The notes under the pieces: model-generated
Seen by the model: the letters and a program-made list of their open reading frames with translations, nothing else
Database searches by the model: none
What the model was told of the DNA's origin: nothing
Source of the DNA: Paenibacillus xylanivorans
GTDB taxonomy: Bacteria > Bacillota > Bacilli > Paenibacillales > Paenibacillaceae
DNA: 64,000 bases
Assembly: GCF_001280595.1 (NCBI RefSeq)
Contig: NZ_LITU01000083.1
Location: 261,473-325,472 of the forward strand
Reading direction: 5' to 3'
Made by a program: the position numbers and the translations under genes
Shown: piece by piece, positions 50,814 through 58,243 of the stretch
Layout: each line of letters opens with the position of its first letter
Position numbering within the stretch: the stretch's first letter is position 1

Positions 50814-52772
50814 ATGTGGAATAATTATTACATACTCTGGAACTATGCTTCTGTGAGTATTGCGGATATACGTTATATGGAGTTAAGTCCATGTGAGGAG
50901 CTAACATATAAATTTCCTGCGAGCACGTTTGTATTCACCATCCAGGGTAAAGCCTATGTGACCATAAACGACCAGAAGCATGAAGTGAGTCGTTTTTATA
51001 TACTCCATGGTGGAAAGGGGAGCGTGTTGCATATTGAAGCTGGACAATCTGGATTGAACTTGTTTTACCTTATGTACAAATCAAGCTTGCCAAGTGGAGG
51101 AAGAACCGATTTGGCTAACATGATGGATCACATGAATCCATTTCAGCTAACCTATGGTTTTGCCCCCGAGTCACCTGTTGTGCTGTATGAGCAAGTAAAA
51201 CAGATACACGCTTTATGGAATCAAAAGAACCCCATAGATCATTTTCAGGCAAAAAGCCTGTTTTATCCTTTTGTAGAGCAAGTATCAGCACAAATTCCTC
51301 ATGCTGCAACTCGCTATTCCATTACGGATCAGGTCAGCAAAGTCATCGAAATTGTGGAATCCTCTTATGCGGAGCCATTGACGTTGCATGTTTTGGCAGA
51401 GAAGGTTGGCAGCAGTCCCAGAAGTCTGTCCCGCAAGTTCAAGCAGGCCACGGGTTATAGTCCAATCGACTATTTGATCCAGTTCCGTTTGTTCAAGGCC
51501 AAGGAGATGCTGCTGCATACCGACGCTACATTGGATGAGATTGCAGCAGGCATCGGTTATCCGGACGGATATTATCTGGGACGTATGTTCAAAAAACATA
51601 CAGGCGTTTCTCCGCTTCAGTTCAAGGAGAAAACATCTGTACCCCTAAAATGGCCTGATCTGACATCGACCTTGGCGCGAAATGACATTTCCAGTGGCAG
51701 AGCTGGAAGGTATGTTTATAACGATGATGATAATCATTATCAATATAAATACGGAGGGTCATTGTACATGAATAGACAGACAAGAACAGGAATGCTGCTT
51801 AGTATTTTATTAAGTCTCACTTTACTGCTGAGTGCCTGCTCGCCAGGGGCAACTAGTAATTCTGGGGGAGAAACATCCGGAAGCAAAGGGACTTCGAGTG
51901 CTACCAGCACAGTAACCGCCAATAGCCAATCGAACAATTCCGAGCCTCGGATCATCTCGACGGTCAAGGGAGATATCACGGTCCCGGCTGAACCCAAGCG
52001 AATTGTGGTGGATTTATATTTGGGAAGCCTGATTGCTTTGGGAATCAAGCCAGTTGGTACACCGGAAATGAACTTGAAAAACCCCTATTTTATCAAATCA
52101 CTTGAGGGCGTAGAGAATATTGGTGAATACGAAACCATTTCTCTTGAAAAGGTACTGGAACTTCAACCAGACCTGATTGTCACAGGTGATCCTGATTTGT
52201 TTGATTCTTTTAGCAAAATTGCACCTACCCTTGTTGTTCCTTATGGGGAATTGAAAAATACCCATGAAGAGATCGCTTATTTCGGTAAAGCACTGAATAA
52301 AGAAAAAGAGGCTGAGGCGTGGTTAGCCAACTATGACTCACGTATTGCAGACGCAAAGAAGCAAGTTAATGCAGCAATTGATCTGGATGCAGAAGTTTCG
52401 GTCATGCAGTTTTATGATAAAGGACCATTGGCCTTTGGTGATAATTTTGGTCGGGGAGGTCAGGCCGTATACAGTGCACTTGGATTGAATCCTCCAGCAG
52501 ATAAAAAAGAGTTATTAATGAAGGATCAGCTTGTTGAAGTGTCTTCCGAGGCGATCCCTGAATTTGCCGGAGATTACATTATTCTAACAGCAGATAATCT
52601 AACAGTGGATGAGTTGAAAACAAAACCGGTCTGGAGTTCGCTTGAGGCTGTCAAGAATGATCGTGTATTTATATGGAGTCCGGGTCGTTCATGGTATTTT
52701 GACCCAATTGCAACGTTGGATCAAACCGAGGAATTGGCAGCTTGGTTCACAAAAATTTCGGGTAAAAAATAA
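50814..52772 (+). CDS. AraC-type regulator fused in frame to a siderophore-binding lipoprotein, copy 1
   Basis: One open frame of 652 aa. Residues 1-160: an N-terminal sensor domain (VFTIQGKAYVTINDQK; RFYILHGGKGSVLHIEA). About 172-270: AraC/XylS double helix-turn-helix (LAEKVGSSPRSLSRKFKQ; IAAGIGYPDGYYLGRMFKK). About 270-318: a linker with NHYQYKYGGS. From Met319: a complete lipoprotein, the iron-siderophore binding protein described in the next entry. The linker DNA holds a promoter, a perfect Fur box and a ribosome site. ATG 50814 aligns with copy 2. B. subtilis Btr is an AraC regulator with a fused FeuA-like binding domain, but without a lipoprotein signal. Either one long protein, two products, or both may be made. 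Confidence 0.82.
   Translation: MWNNYYILWNYASVSIADIRYMELSPCEELTYKFPASTFVFTIQGKAYVTINDQKHEVSRFYILHGGKGSVLHIEAGQSGLNLFYLMYKSSLPSGGRTDLANMMDHMNPFQLTYGFAPESPVVLYEQVKQIHALWNQKNPIDHFQAKSLFYPFVEQVSAQIPHAATRYSITDQVSKVIEIVESSYAEPLTLHVLAEKVGSSPRSLSRKFKQATGYSPIDYLIQFRLFKAKEMLLHTDATLDEIAAGIGYPDGYYLGRMFKKHTGVSPLQFKEKTSVPLKWPDLTSTLARNDISSGRAGRYVYNDDDNHYQYKYGGSLYMNRQTRTGMLLSILLSLTLLLSACSPGATSNSGGETSGSKGTSSATSTVTANSQSNNSEPRIISTVKGDITVPAEPKRIVVDLYLGSLIALGIKPVGTPEMNLKNPYFIKSLEGVENIGEYETISLEKVLELQPDLIVTGDPDLFDSFSKIAPTLVVPYGELKNTHEEIAYFGKALNKEKEAEAWLANYDSRIADAKKQVNAAIDLDAEVSVMQFYDKGPLAFGDNFGRGGQAVYSALGLNPPADKKELLMKDQLVEVSSEAIPEFAGDYIILTADNLTVDELKTKPVWSSLEAVKNDRVFIWSPGRSWYFDPIATLDQTEELAAWFTKISGKK
51694..51722 (+). 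promoter_or_regulatory. Candidate internal promoter before binding protein 1
   Basis: GTGGCA (51694-51699), 17 bases, TATAAC (51717-51722), 5 bases before the Fur box: the same layout as the better promoter in copy 2. Inside the open reading frame. Confidence 0.45.
51728..51742 (+). promoter_or_regulatory. Fur box 2, inside the fused frame of copy 1
   Basis: TGATAATCATTATCA, a perfect 7-1-7 Fur palindrome, 26 bases before the internal ATG 51768. Confidence 0.85.
51768..52772 (+). CDS. Iron-siderophore ABC substrate-binding lipoprotein 1 (internal start)
   Basis: The 3' part of the fused frame read from its own start: ATG 51768, 9 bases after GGAGGG. 334 aa. Seen: a lipoprotein signal with lipobox LSAC, a Ser/Thr/Gly-rich spacer, and a Fe-siderophore binding domain (peripla_BP_2/FecB) with VKGDITVPAEPKRIVVDLY, LGIKPVGTPEM, LQPDLIVTGDPD and the C-terminal VFIWSPGRSWYFDPI. 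No permease or ATPase gene is near, so it must work with a transporter encoded elsewhere. Fur box 2 and an internal promoter precede it. Confidence 0.85.
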   Translation: MNRQTRTGMLLSILLSLTLLLSACSPGATSNSGGETSGSKGTSSATSTVTANSQSNNSEPRIISTVKGDITVPAEPKRIVVDLYLGSLIALGIKPVGTPEMNLKNPYFIKSLEGVENIGEYETISLEKVLELQPDLIVTGDPDLFDSFSKIAPTLVVPYGELKNTHEEIAYFGKALNKEKEAEAWLANYDSRIADAKKQVNAAIDLDAEVSVMQFYDKGPLAFGDNFGRGGQAVYSALGLNPPADKKELLMKDQLVEVSSEAIPEFAGDYIILTADNLTVDELKTKPVWSSLEAVKNDRVFIWSPGRSWYFDPIATLDQTEELAAWFTKISGKK

Positions 52773-52823
52773 CGGCTTAAGTGGAATGTAATTTGGTGAA
52801 ATCTAATCCTAGTCAAAATACAG

Positions 52824-52853
52824 TTGATAATGAAAATTATTATCATCTATAAT
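52824..52853 (+). promoter_or_regulatory. SigmaA promoter overlapped by Fur box 3, before copy 2
   Basis: TTGATA (52824-52829), 18 bases, TATAAT (52848-52853). A Fur-like palindrome covers 52825-52845 (TGATAAT, seven bases, ATTATCA), filling the -35 and spacer, as expected for iron repression. Confidence 0.8.
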
Positions 52854-52963
52854 GAAGAAATAATAGTGAAACCTCTTTAACACTTCGGTTAGAGAATGGA
52901 TTACAGAACGATGGCCTTTACACGGTCTTTGTTCCGGGTGAGACTGGGATTGGAGAGTAACCA

Positions 52964-54940
52964 ATGCAATTAAATGAACAGATGCAATGCTGGAATCACG
53001 CGGCTGTTAAAATTCTGGATATACGCCGGATCGTCATGGCGGCAGGGGAGATACAGGAGTCTTATTTGCTTCCGGCAAATGCTTTTATATACAGCATTCG
53101 TGGTGCAGCTCAACTTAAATTGGATGGAAAAACATACGAAGCACAGCGATTCTGTATTCTGCATGGTGGTAAAGGATCATCACTGGATATTCGGGTGAGC
53201 GAAAAGTTTGAATATTATTTGCTGTTCTACAGGGCATTCCTTGTGTTTCCAAGTCATCGTAAAACATGGCGGTTGTCACAACCTCAGGTTGCTCCATTTT
53301 CTTTGCAATACGGGTTTACGCCGAGTGATCCTCTAACCTTAATGCGCTATTTTGGTGAGCTGGAGAAAGCGTGGGATCAGGCGGGGAATTTGGATTTGCT
53401 TCAAGTGAAAAGTTTGTTCTACCAATTTATTCATCAGTTGTTGTTTCAATTGGCAGAGCAGGAGGTCAGAGCAGTGCTTCCAGACCCTATTGAGCAAACA
53501 CTTCGCTACATACAGGAACATTATAGGGAACAGGTGACTCTGGATTTTCTGGCTGAACAATTCAATTACAGCTCCCGTCATTTATCCATGCAATTTAAAC
53601 GAAAGACAGGACACAGTCCGATTGATTATCTCATTCAAACGAGACTGATCGAGGCCCGGAATCTGCTTATGCGATCCGATGCAACCCTGCGCGAAATCGC
53701 GGCAGAAGTGGGATACGCGGATGTGTATTATTTCAGCCGTATTTTCAAAAAACATGTAGGTCTTTCTCCCACGCTCTACCAGCGAAAAATAAGAGACCAG
53801 AGCCTGACAGAGGATCGTCCATTACAATTCTCCGAATCGTCCATTGGCTGGAGATGGAAGCGAGGATATATTGATTATGAGAATCATTATCAATATATAG
53901 ACGGAGGGTCTACATTAATGAAAAGAAGAAAAACAAGCTCCAACATGCTTATGGTTGCACTTTTGAGCATCACAATGCTTTTATCAGCCTGTTCAGTAGG
54001 TTCCGCAACAACGCCGACGACGGGAGAAGGCACCAATGCCAACTCATCCAGCAGCACAGCGGTATCCTCGTCATCAGATTCAGGTAGTCAAACGAACAAC
54101 GAAAATGGAACACGCACGGTCTCCACGGTTAAAGGTGATGTTGTTGTCCCGGCAAATCCTAAACGGGTGGTTGTGCTCTATCTTCAAGGAGATGTTGTAG
54201 CGCTTGGAATTAAGCCTATTGCGACATCTGACGTATTTGATGGGGCTGCATATAAAAATGAGCTTGAAGGTGTAAATTCACTGGGCACCTGGTTTGAACC
54301 AAACCCTGAAGCTGTCATTGATCTGGACCCGGATTTGATCATTGTTCCTTCAGAAGAGACTTACACGCTATTAAAAGATATTGCACCAACGGTGTATGTC
54401 CCATATGAGAAATTGACAACGGAAGAAAGACTTCAGAGTATAGCTAGCATTTTCGGCAAAGAACAGGAAGCAGACGTTTTAATCGACAATCTTAACAGCA
54501 AAGTCGAAGAGAGCAAGAAAACACTTGCTGATGCGGGCATACTGGACAAAACGGCTTCCATCGTCGAGGGTGGGCTGAAAGAGATGGTCATTGTAGAAAG
54601 TAAGCAATACGGCCGAGGATCTCAAGCCATATACGAGTACTTGGAAATGAAAGCACCTGAAGCGGTCCAGAAAAAAATTGACGTCGTTTCCGACGCGGCA
54701 GGTTCGACCTTGTCCATGGAAGTTCTTCCTGAATATATGGGAGACTACGTATTTCGTTCGGTATATGAAGGAGCAGATAACCTCAACGATAATCCAATAT
54801 GGAATAGCATACCAGCTATCAAAGAAGGCCGTCTAATCGAGATTGACTTTGATTTCTTCTATTACTCGGATATCTATTCCATCAACAAGCAAATCGATTT
54901 CGTTGTCGAGCATCTACTGGCAGCTCCCAAAGTGAAGTAA
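52964..54940 (+). CDS. AraC-type regulator fused in frame to a siderophore-binding lipoprotein, copy 2
   Basis: Paralogue of copy 1 in one open frame of 658 aa. Seen: the sensor domain (FIYSIRGAAQLKLDGKTYE; RFCILHGGKGSSLDIRV), AraC helix-turn-helix pair at about 180-280 (LAEQFNYSSRHLSMQFKRK; IAAEVGYADVYYFSRIFKK), a linker with NHYQYIDGGS, and from Met319 a whole siderophore-binding lipoprotein. The internal start is at codon 319 in both copies. Start ATG 52964 behind GGAGAG. The two AraC parts are clearly related but well diverged, so the duplication is not recent. In-frame joining kept in both copies points to selection or to a shared fused ancestor. Confidence 0.82.
   Translation: MQLNEQMQCWNHAAVKILDIRRIVMAAGEIQESYLLPANAFIYSIRGAAQLKLDGKTYEAQRFCILHGGKGSSLDIRVSEKFEYYLLFYRAFLVFPSHRKTWRLSQPQVAPFSLQYGFTPSDPLTLMRYFGELEKAWDQAGNLDLLQVKSLFYQFIHQLLFQLAEQEVRAVLPDPIEQTLRYIQEHYREQVTLDFLAEQFNYSSRHLSMQFKRKTGHSPIDYLIQTRLIEARNLLMRSDATLREIAAEVGYADVYYFSRIFKKHVGLSPTLYQRKIRDQSLTEDRPLQFSESSIGWRWKRGYIDYENHYQYIDGGSTLMKRRKTSSNMLMVALLSITMLLSACSVGSATTPTTGEGTNANSSSSTAVSSSSDSGSQTNNENGTRTVSTVKGDVVVPANPKRVVVLYLQGDVVALGIKPIATSDVFDGAAYKNELEGVNSLGTWFEPNPEAVIDLDPDLIIVPSEETYTLLKDIAPTVYVPYEKLTTEERLQSIASIFGKEQEADVLIDNLNSKVEESKKTLADAGILDKTASIVEGGLKEMVIVESKQYGRGSQAIYEYLEMKAPEAVQKKIDVVSDAAGSTLSMEVLPEYMGDYVFRSVYEGADNLNDNPIWNSIPAIKEGRLIEIDFDFFYYSDIYSINKQIDFVVEHLLAAPKVK
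53844..53872 (+). promoter_or_regulatory. Internal promoter before binding protein 2
   Basis: TTGGCT (53844-53849), exactly 17 bases, TATATT (53867-53872), inside the fused reading frame, 5 bases before Fur box 4. Confidence 0.65.
53878..53892 (+). promoter_or_regulatory. Fur box 4, inside the fused frame of copy 2
   Basis: TGAGAATCATTATCA, 14 of 15 positions of the 7-1-7 Fur operator, 26 bases before the internal ATG, exactly as in copy 1. Confidence 0.8.
53918..54940 (+). CDS. Iron-siderophore ABC substrate-binding lipoprotein 2 (internal start)
   Basis: Read from ATG 53918 behind GGAGGG (53903-53908). 340 aa. Seen: signal with lipobox LSAC, a Ser/Thr-rich spacer, VKGDVVVPANPKRVVVLYL, LGIKPIATSDVFDG, LDPDLIIVPSEE, and a C-terminal lobe with VLPEYMGDYVFRSVYEG. 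FeuA/FhuD-like fold is expected. Like copy 1 it has no permease genes nearby. Ligand unknown. Confidence 0.85.
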   Translation: MKRRKTSSNMLMVALLSITMLLSACSVGSATTPTTGEGTNANSSSSTAVSSSSDSGSQTNNENGTRTVSTVKGDVVVPANPKRVVVLYLQGDVVALGIKPIATSDVFDGAAYKNELEGVNSLGTWFEPNPEAVIDLDPDLIIVPSEETYTLLKDIAPTVYVPYEKLTTEERLQSIASIFGKEQEADVLIDNLNSKVEESKKTLADAGILDKTASIVEGGLKEMVIVESKQYGRGSQAIYEYLEMKAPEAVQKKIDVVSDAAGSTLSMEVLPEYMGDYVFRSVYEGADNLNDNPIWNSIPAIKEGRLIEIDFDFFYYSDIYSINKQIDFVVEHLLAAPKVK

Positions 54941-55035
54941 TCAACAAATAAATAACCGATGGTAGTTTTGTATAAGAAATGTTTGAATTTTAGCCATTGT
55001 AATTTGATAAGTTTCCCATTAGACTAGGAAAAGAG

Positions 55036-55056
55036 TGATAATGAGAATCGATATCA
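55036..55056 (+). promoter_or_regulatory. Fur box 5, before the ferredoxin reductase gene
   Basis: TGATAATGAGAATC followed by GATATCA: 16 of 19 positions of the classic 19-base Fur box by eye. It lies 42 bases before the start. Confidence 0.65.
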
Positions 55057-55097
55057 AATAGTCGAGCGCTTTGGATCGAACTGATGGAGGTAACGAA

Positions 55098-56135
55098 ATG
55101 GATCAGCATTTGGAATTATATGATGTAACAATTATCGGCGGGGGACCTGCCGGCATGTATTCTACATTTTACAGCGGGATGCGTGATATGAAGACCAAGT
55201 TGATTGAAGCGCGGGATAAATTGGGTGGTCGCATGCTCTTTTATCCAGAGAAAATGATCTGGGATGTTGGCGGTGTCACCCCCATTCTGTGTGAAAATTT
55301 GATAAAACAGCTGGAAGAACAGGCGAGAACGTTTGAGCCAACGATTGTGTTTGAACAGCAAATTGAAGGATTTGAGCGTCAGCCTGATGGCACGATTCTG
55401 CTGACATCGGCTACAGGAGAACAACACTGGACACGTACCGTCATATTGGCGATCGGGTATGGTATATATAAAATGGCTAAGCTGGAGCTTGAAGGCGCTG
55501 ACCGTTATGAGGTTACCAATCTTCACTATACAGTACAGGAGCTGGAACCTTTCCGTGGCAAACGGGTACTGATTTCTGGTGGAGGTGACTCCGCTGTGGA
55601 TTGGGCCAATGAGCTAGAAGCACTTGCAGAACAAGTGACGGTTGTGCATCGTCGTGACCGGTTTGGCGGATTGGAGCGCAATGTACTGCGGATGAGAGAA
55701 TCCTCAGTGGATATTCGTACACCATACGCCGTTGATACCCTGCATAGTCATAGTGGGGAGATCATCGAACAGGTGACAATATCCCATGTTGAGACGGGTG
55801 AGAGTGAAGTTCTTGAAGTGGATGCGATTATCGTCAACCATGGCATGAAGAGTGACTTTGGCCCGATCCGGGATTGGGGACTTGATCTTGGTGAATGGCA
55901 TGTCAGCACAACAGAGAAGCTGCAAACGAATATTCCAGGCGTCTTCGCCGCAGGAGATTTTGTTGATTACGGAAGTAAACTGTATCTGATAGCTGGCACA
56001 TTTACGGATGCAGCGCTTGCGGTAAACAGCGCCAAACTGTATATGGACCCTGAGGCGGATAAAGTTGCCTATGTGTCTTCTCATAACAGCCGTTTTAAGG
56101 AGAAAAATAAAGCACTTGGTGTTGTAGAAGAATAG
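55098..56135 (+). CDS. Ferredoxin/flavodoxin--NADP reductase, thioredoxin-reductase-like
   Basis: FAD enzyme of 345 aa that moves electrons from NADPH to ferredoxin or flavodoxin (YumC type). Seen: FAD site VTIIGGGPAGMYSTFYSGM, KLGGRMLFYPEKMIWDVGG, NADP site VLISGGGDSAVDWANEL, RRDRFGGLE, and GVFAAGDFVDYGSKLYLIAGTFTDAA near the C-terminus. The redox CxxC of thioredoxin reductases is absent, which fits a ferredoxin reductase. ATG 55098 follows GGAGG. Placed in the iron module behind a Fur box; it could power siderophore iron release, which is inference. Confidence 0.9.
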   Translation: MDQHLELYDVTIIGGGPAGMYSTFYSGMRDMKTKLIEARDKLGGRMLFYPEKMIWDVGGVTPILCENLIKQLEEQARTFEPTIVFEQQIEGFERQPDGTILLTSATGEQHWTRTVILAIGYGIYKMAKLELEGADRYEVTNLHYTVQELEPFRGKRVLISGGGDSAVDWANELEALAEQVTVVHRRDRFGGLERNVLRMRESSVDIRTPYAVDTLHSHSGEIIEQVTISHVETGESEVLEVDAIIVNHGMKSDFGPIRDWGLDLGEWHVSTTEKLQTNIPGVFAAGDFVDYGSKLYLIAGTFTDAALAVNSAKLYMDPEADKVAYVSSHNSRFKEKNKALGVVEE

Positions 56136-56179
56136 AATCTCTTCATATTAAGTTCAACTCCAATATTTTAAATCAAACG

Positions 56180-56214
56180 AAGTAGTTCGGGCTAATGCCA
56201 GAGCTACTTTTTTT
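56180..56214 (+). terminator. Intrinsic terminator after the reductase gene
   Basis: AAGTAGTTC and GAGCTACTT pair with one wobble, followed by seven T in all. Confidence 0.8.
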
Positions 56215-56361
56215 AGCATTGGTTTCGGTATGAACCTCCCCTAATTGCACAACATAGAACAAGCACCAGAATTGAACATGCATCATCAACTGTCTATAAT
56301 GAGCCATAGAAGAGAGAAAAACATCAAGAAATGTCAAACAGATTAGAGTGGAGTGCAGAAT

Positions 56362-57006
56362 ATGAAAAAAGAATTTCAACGTATATCCACATTCATTCAT
56401 CGGTGGTTCAAAGACCCTGAGAAAAAACGAATCAAATGGTCTGAAATCTATCTCGCTGTTGCTGGGAAAATGCACCGACTGTTGGTGGAAGGACGGCGCA
56501 CACGTTCAGCGGCCAGAAGGCTGCATCAGGATTTACCAATTACCGCTTTGGGACAGCTGAAGCTGCAGCCAGGGGATATTGTGTATACGCCAAGTTCGGA
56601 ATCGACCTATTACGCCGGGCATATGGGGATAATTGGACTCGATGGTAAAGTGTATCACGTTCACCCTTATGGACCTGTATTTGCCGATTCGATGGATTGG
56701 TACATTACCCGCTTCTATGAAGGGGATCGTTTTATTGTATTTCGCTCCAGATTGAATCAGGCGGGGTTAAAGGCTGCGGAGTGGGTACAGGAACATTACA
56801 AACAAGTGAAATACTACCGTCTGCAGACGAATCTGCATAGTATTGAACGCAATTATTGTTCCAAATTTGTCTATCAGGCGTACCAGTTTACATCTGGACT
56901 TGACCTGTGGAGTCGCAAGTTTGCCAAGCTGAATTTGGGATATATCTATCCGTTTCGAATTGAGCGCTCACCCGCGCTGGAGGTTCTTGGAACGTTTTAT
57001 AAATAA
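56362..57006 (+). CDS. Permuted papain/NlpC-P60-like protein (YiiX/C92 type)
   Basis: Protein of 214 aa resembling the circularly permuted NlpC/P60 family. Seen: LQPGDIVYTPSSESTYYAGHMGIIG with the candidate catalytic His at about residue 93, VYHVHPYGPV, and NYCSKFVYQAYQF with the candidate Cys at about 172, which is the permuted order (His before Cys). No signal peptide is clear, but the N-terminus is basic. Family members may cleave lipid amides or peptide bonds; the substrate here is unknown. ATG 56362 behind TGGAGTG. Confidence 0.78.
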   Translation: MKKEFQRISTFIHRWFKDPEKKRIKWSEIYLAVAGKMHRLLVEGRRTRSAARRLHQDLPITALGQLKLQPGDIVYTPSSESTYYAGHMGIIGLDGKVYHVHPYGPVFADSMDWYITRFYEGDRFIVFRSRLNQAGLKAAEWVQEHYKQVKYYRLQTNLHSIERNYCSKFVYQAYQFTSGLDLWSRKFAKLNLGYIYPFRIERSPALEVLGTFYK

Positions 57007-57014
57007 GGCAAGTT

Positions 57015-57074
57015 AACCGACGTAACTTCCTTTCTTTTACAAGAGGTAGAGGCAGGTTCTGTCGGTTTTTTTTG
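57015..57074 (+). terminator. Intrinsic terminator after the permuted papain gene
   Basis: AACCGAC and GTCGGTT, 7-base arms, around a purine/pyrimidine-rich interior that pairs partly, followed by eight T. Confidence 0.65.
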
Positions 57075-57238
57075 TATGCGTAGAGATCAAAAACAGGAAA
57101 AAGGCTCAAAACGTCGAATAGATTATGAGATAGGCATGCACAACTTGGAATCGTATACATAACCAATGCAGGATCAATTTTTGCCCAAGCATAAGCAATT
57201 GACCCCTTAGAAGGCAAACCAGGAAGAGAGAGAAAGAG

Positions 57239-57454
57239 ATGAAATGGCTGAACTTTGTGCGCAGATTCAACTCAAACTCAAACGTAGTAAACCTATCCGA
57301 TTACACTCCCAGGAAGGAAAGGAGGCACTACTGTTCCATCTGTAGTAAAAAAGTGAAGTACATCGTGCATTATGCGACTTCCCAGGGAAATGTTGCAGGT
57401 GTATGCAGTTCTTGTAAATCAGTGGCGGAACATCGAGGAATGTTACCCATTTAA
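57239..57454 (+). CDS. Small zinc-ribbon protein
   Basis: Protein of 71 aa with two CxxC pairs (CSICSKK at about 32-35 and CSSC at about 56-59), spaced like a zinc ribbon, and a basic N-terminus. No named family recognised. A purine-rich site (AGAGAGAAAGAG) stands before the ATG. Function unknown; DNA, RNA or protein binding is possible. Confidence 0.65.
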   Translation: MKWLNFVRRFNSNSNVVNLSDYTPRKERRHYCSICSKKVKYIVHYATSQGNVAGVCSSCKSVAEHRGMLPI

Positions 57455-57544
57455 TAAGGAAGAGATACGCTCAGGAAATAACATTGCTTTGATTTATGAG
57501 CGTTTTTGTAGTACATTAGCAAATGTATTCGAAGGAGGATTCTA

Positions 57545-58021
57545 ATGTACTCAGGTAGACAAGACGATACTTTATACATCATGACCTACACCTTAAACAG
57601 CGGTATCAAGGGTACGGTTCCACTGTCAAATAAGCAGATTATTGAGTGGCTGGATTGCTACAGAAATGAGAAGCGCTTCGTGACCGAAATCGGCAAGGAG
57701 TTTTTTGGATTGAATGCAGGATTGGTAGCAGATTTTAAAGTTCAGAATCATTTATCGGATTATCAGCAGACGATTATGCCTACACAACAGCAGGATAACA
57801 TGGAACGCTTGTCCAGCGCATATAAATCAACCGAGTTATTAATGAAGATTGATTGCAAATGTGGCACGGCATATGTTACGGAATCTCCATATAAGCGCAC
57901 CAAATGGTACTGCACCAAGTGCAAAGAGATCGTATTTTTGGATGCCAAAAAAGGAATGGTAGAAACGTCGCGTGGCGACGCTTACTACATGACCAACAAA
58001 TATTTTGTTTCTCGGGACTAG
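57545..58021 (+). CDS. Zinc-ribbon protein of unknown function
   Basis: Protein of 158 aa. Seen: an N-terminal region of about 90 aa without a recognised fold (TLNSGIKGTVPLSNKQIIEW), and a C-terminal zinc ribbon with CKCGTAYVTESPYKRTKWYCTKC. GAAGGAGG lies before the ATG. It follows the other small zinc-ribbon gene by 90 bases, so the two may be a pair. Confidence 0.75.
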   Translation: MYSGRQDDTLYIMTYTLNSGIKGTVPLSNKQIIEWLDCYRNEKRFVTEIGKEFFGLNAGLVADFKVQNHLSDYQQTIMPTQQQDNMERLSSAYKSTELLMKIDCKCGTAYVTESPYKRTKWYCTKCKEIVFLDAKKGMVETSRGDAYYMTNKYFVSRD

Positions 58022-58039
58022 CGGGAGATGACGAATGGG

Positions 58040-58067
58040 AAGCATCGCTGTGAGGCGGTGCTTTTTT
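58040..58067 (+). terminator. Intrinsic terminator after the zinc-ribbon gene
   Basis: AAGCATCGC and GCGGTGCTT with one wobble, T-run. Confidence 0.8.
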
Positions 58068-58142
58068 GTATACAAAGACAGAGTTAACGACTAGATAAGG
58101 AGAGGTATATTAAGGGTATACTGGTAAAAAAGGAGCTATAAT

Positions 58143-58166
58143 AAAAAAGCCCTCAGGGGCTTTTTT
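58143..58166. terminator. Bidirectional terminator between the zinc-ribbon gene and tdk
   Basis: AAAAAAGCCC, loop TCAG, GGGCTTTTTT: perfect and symmetrical, so it can serve tdk on the reverse strand. Confidence 0.9.
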
Positions 58167-58243
58167 GAAATCTCAGGAAAACTGTAGCAGCAGATACCGC
58201 CGATCAGAACCTATAGATTGATTATTTGAAAAGCTGAATCAAC

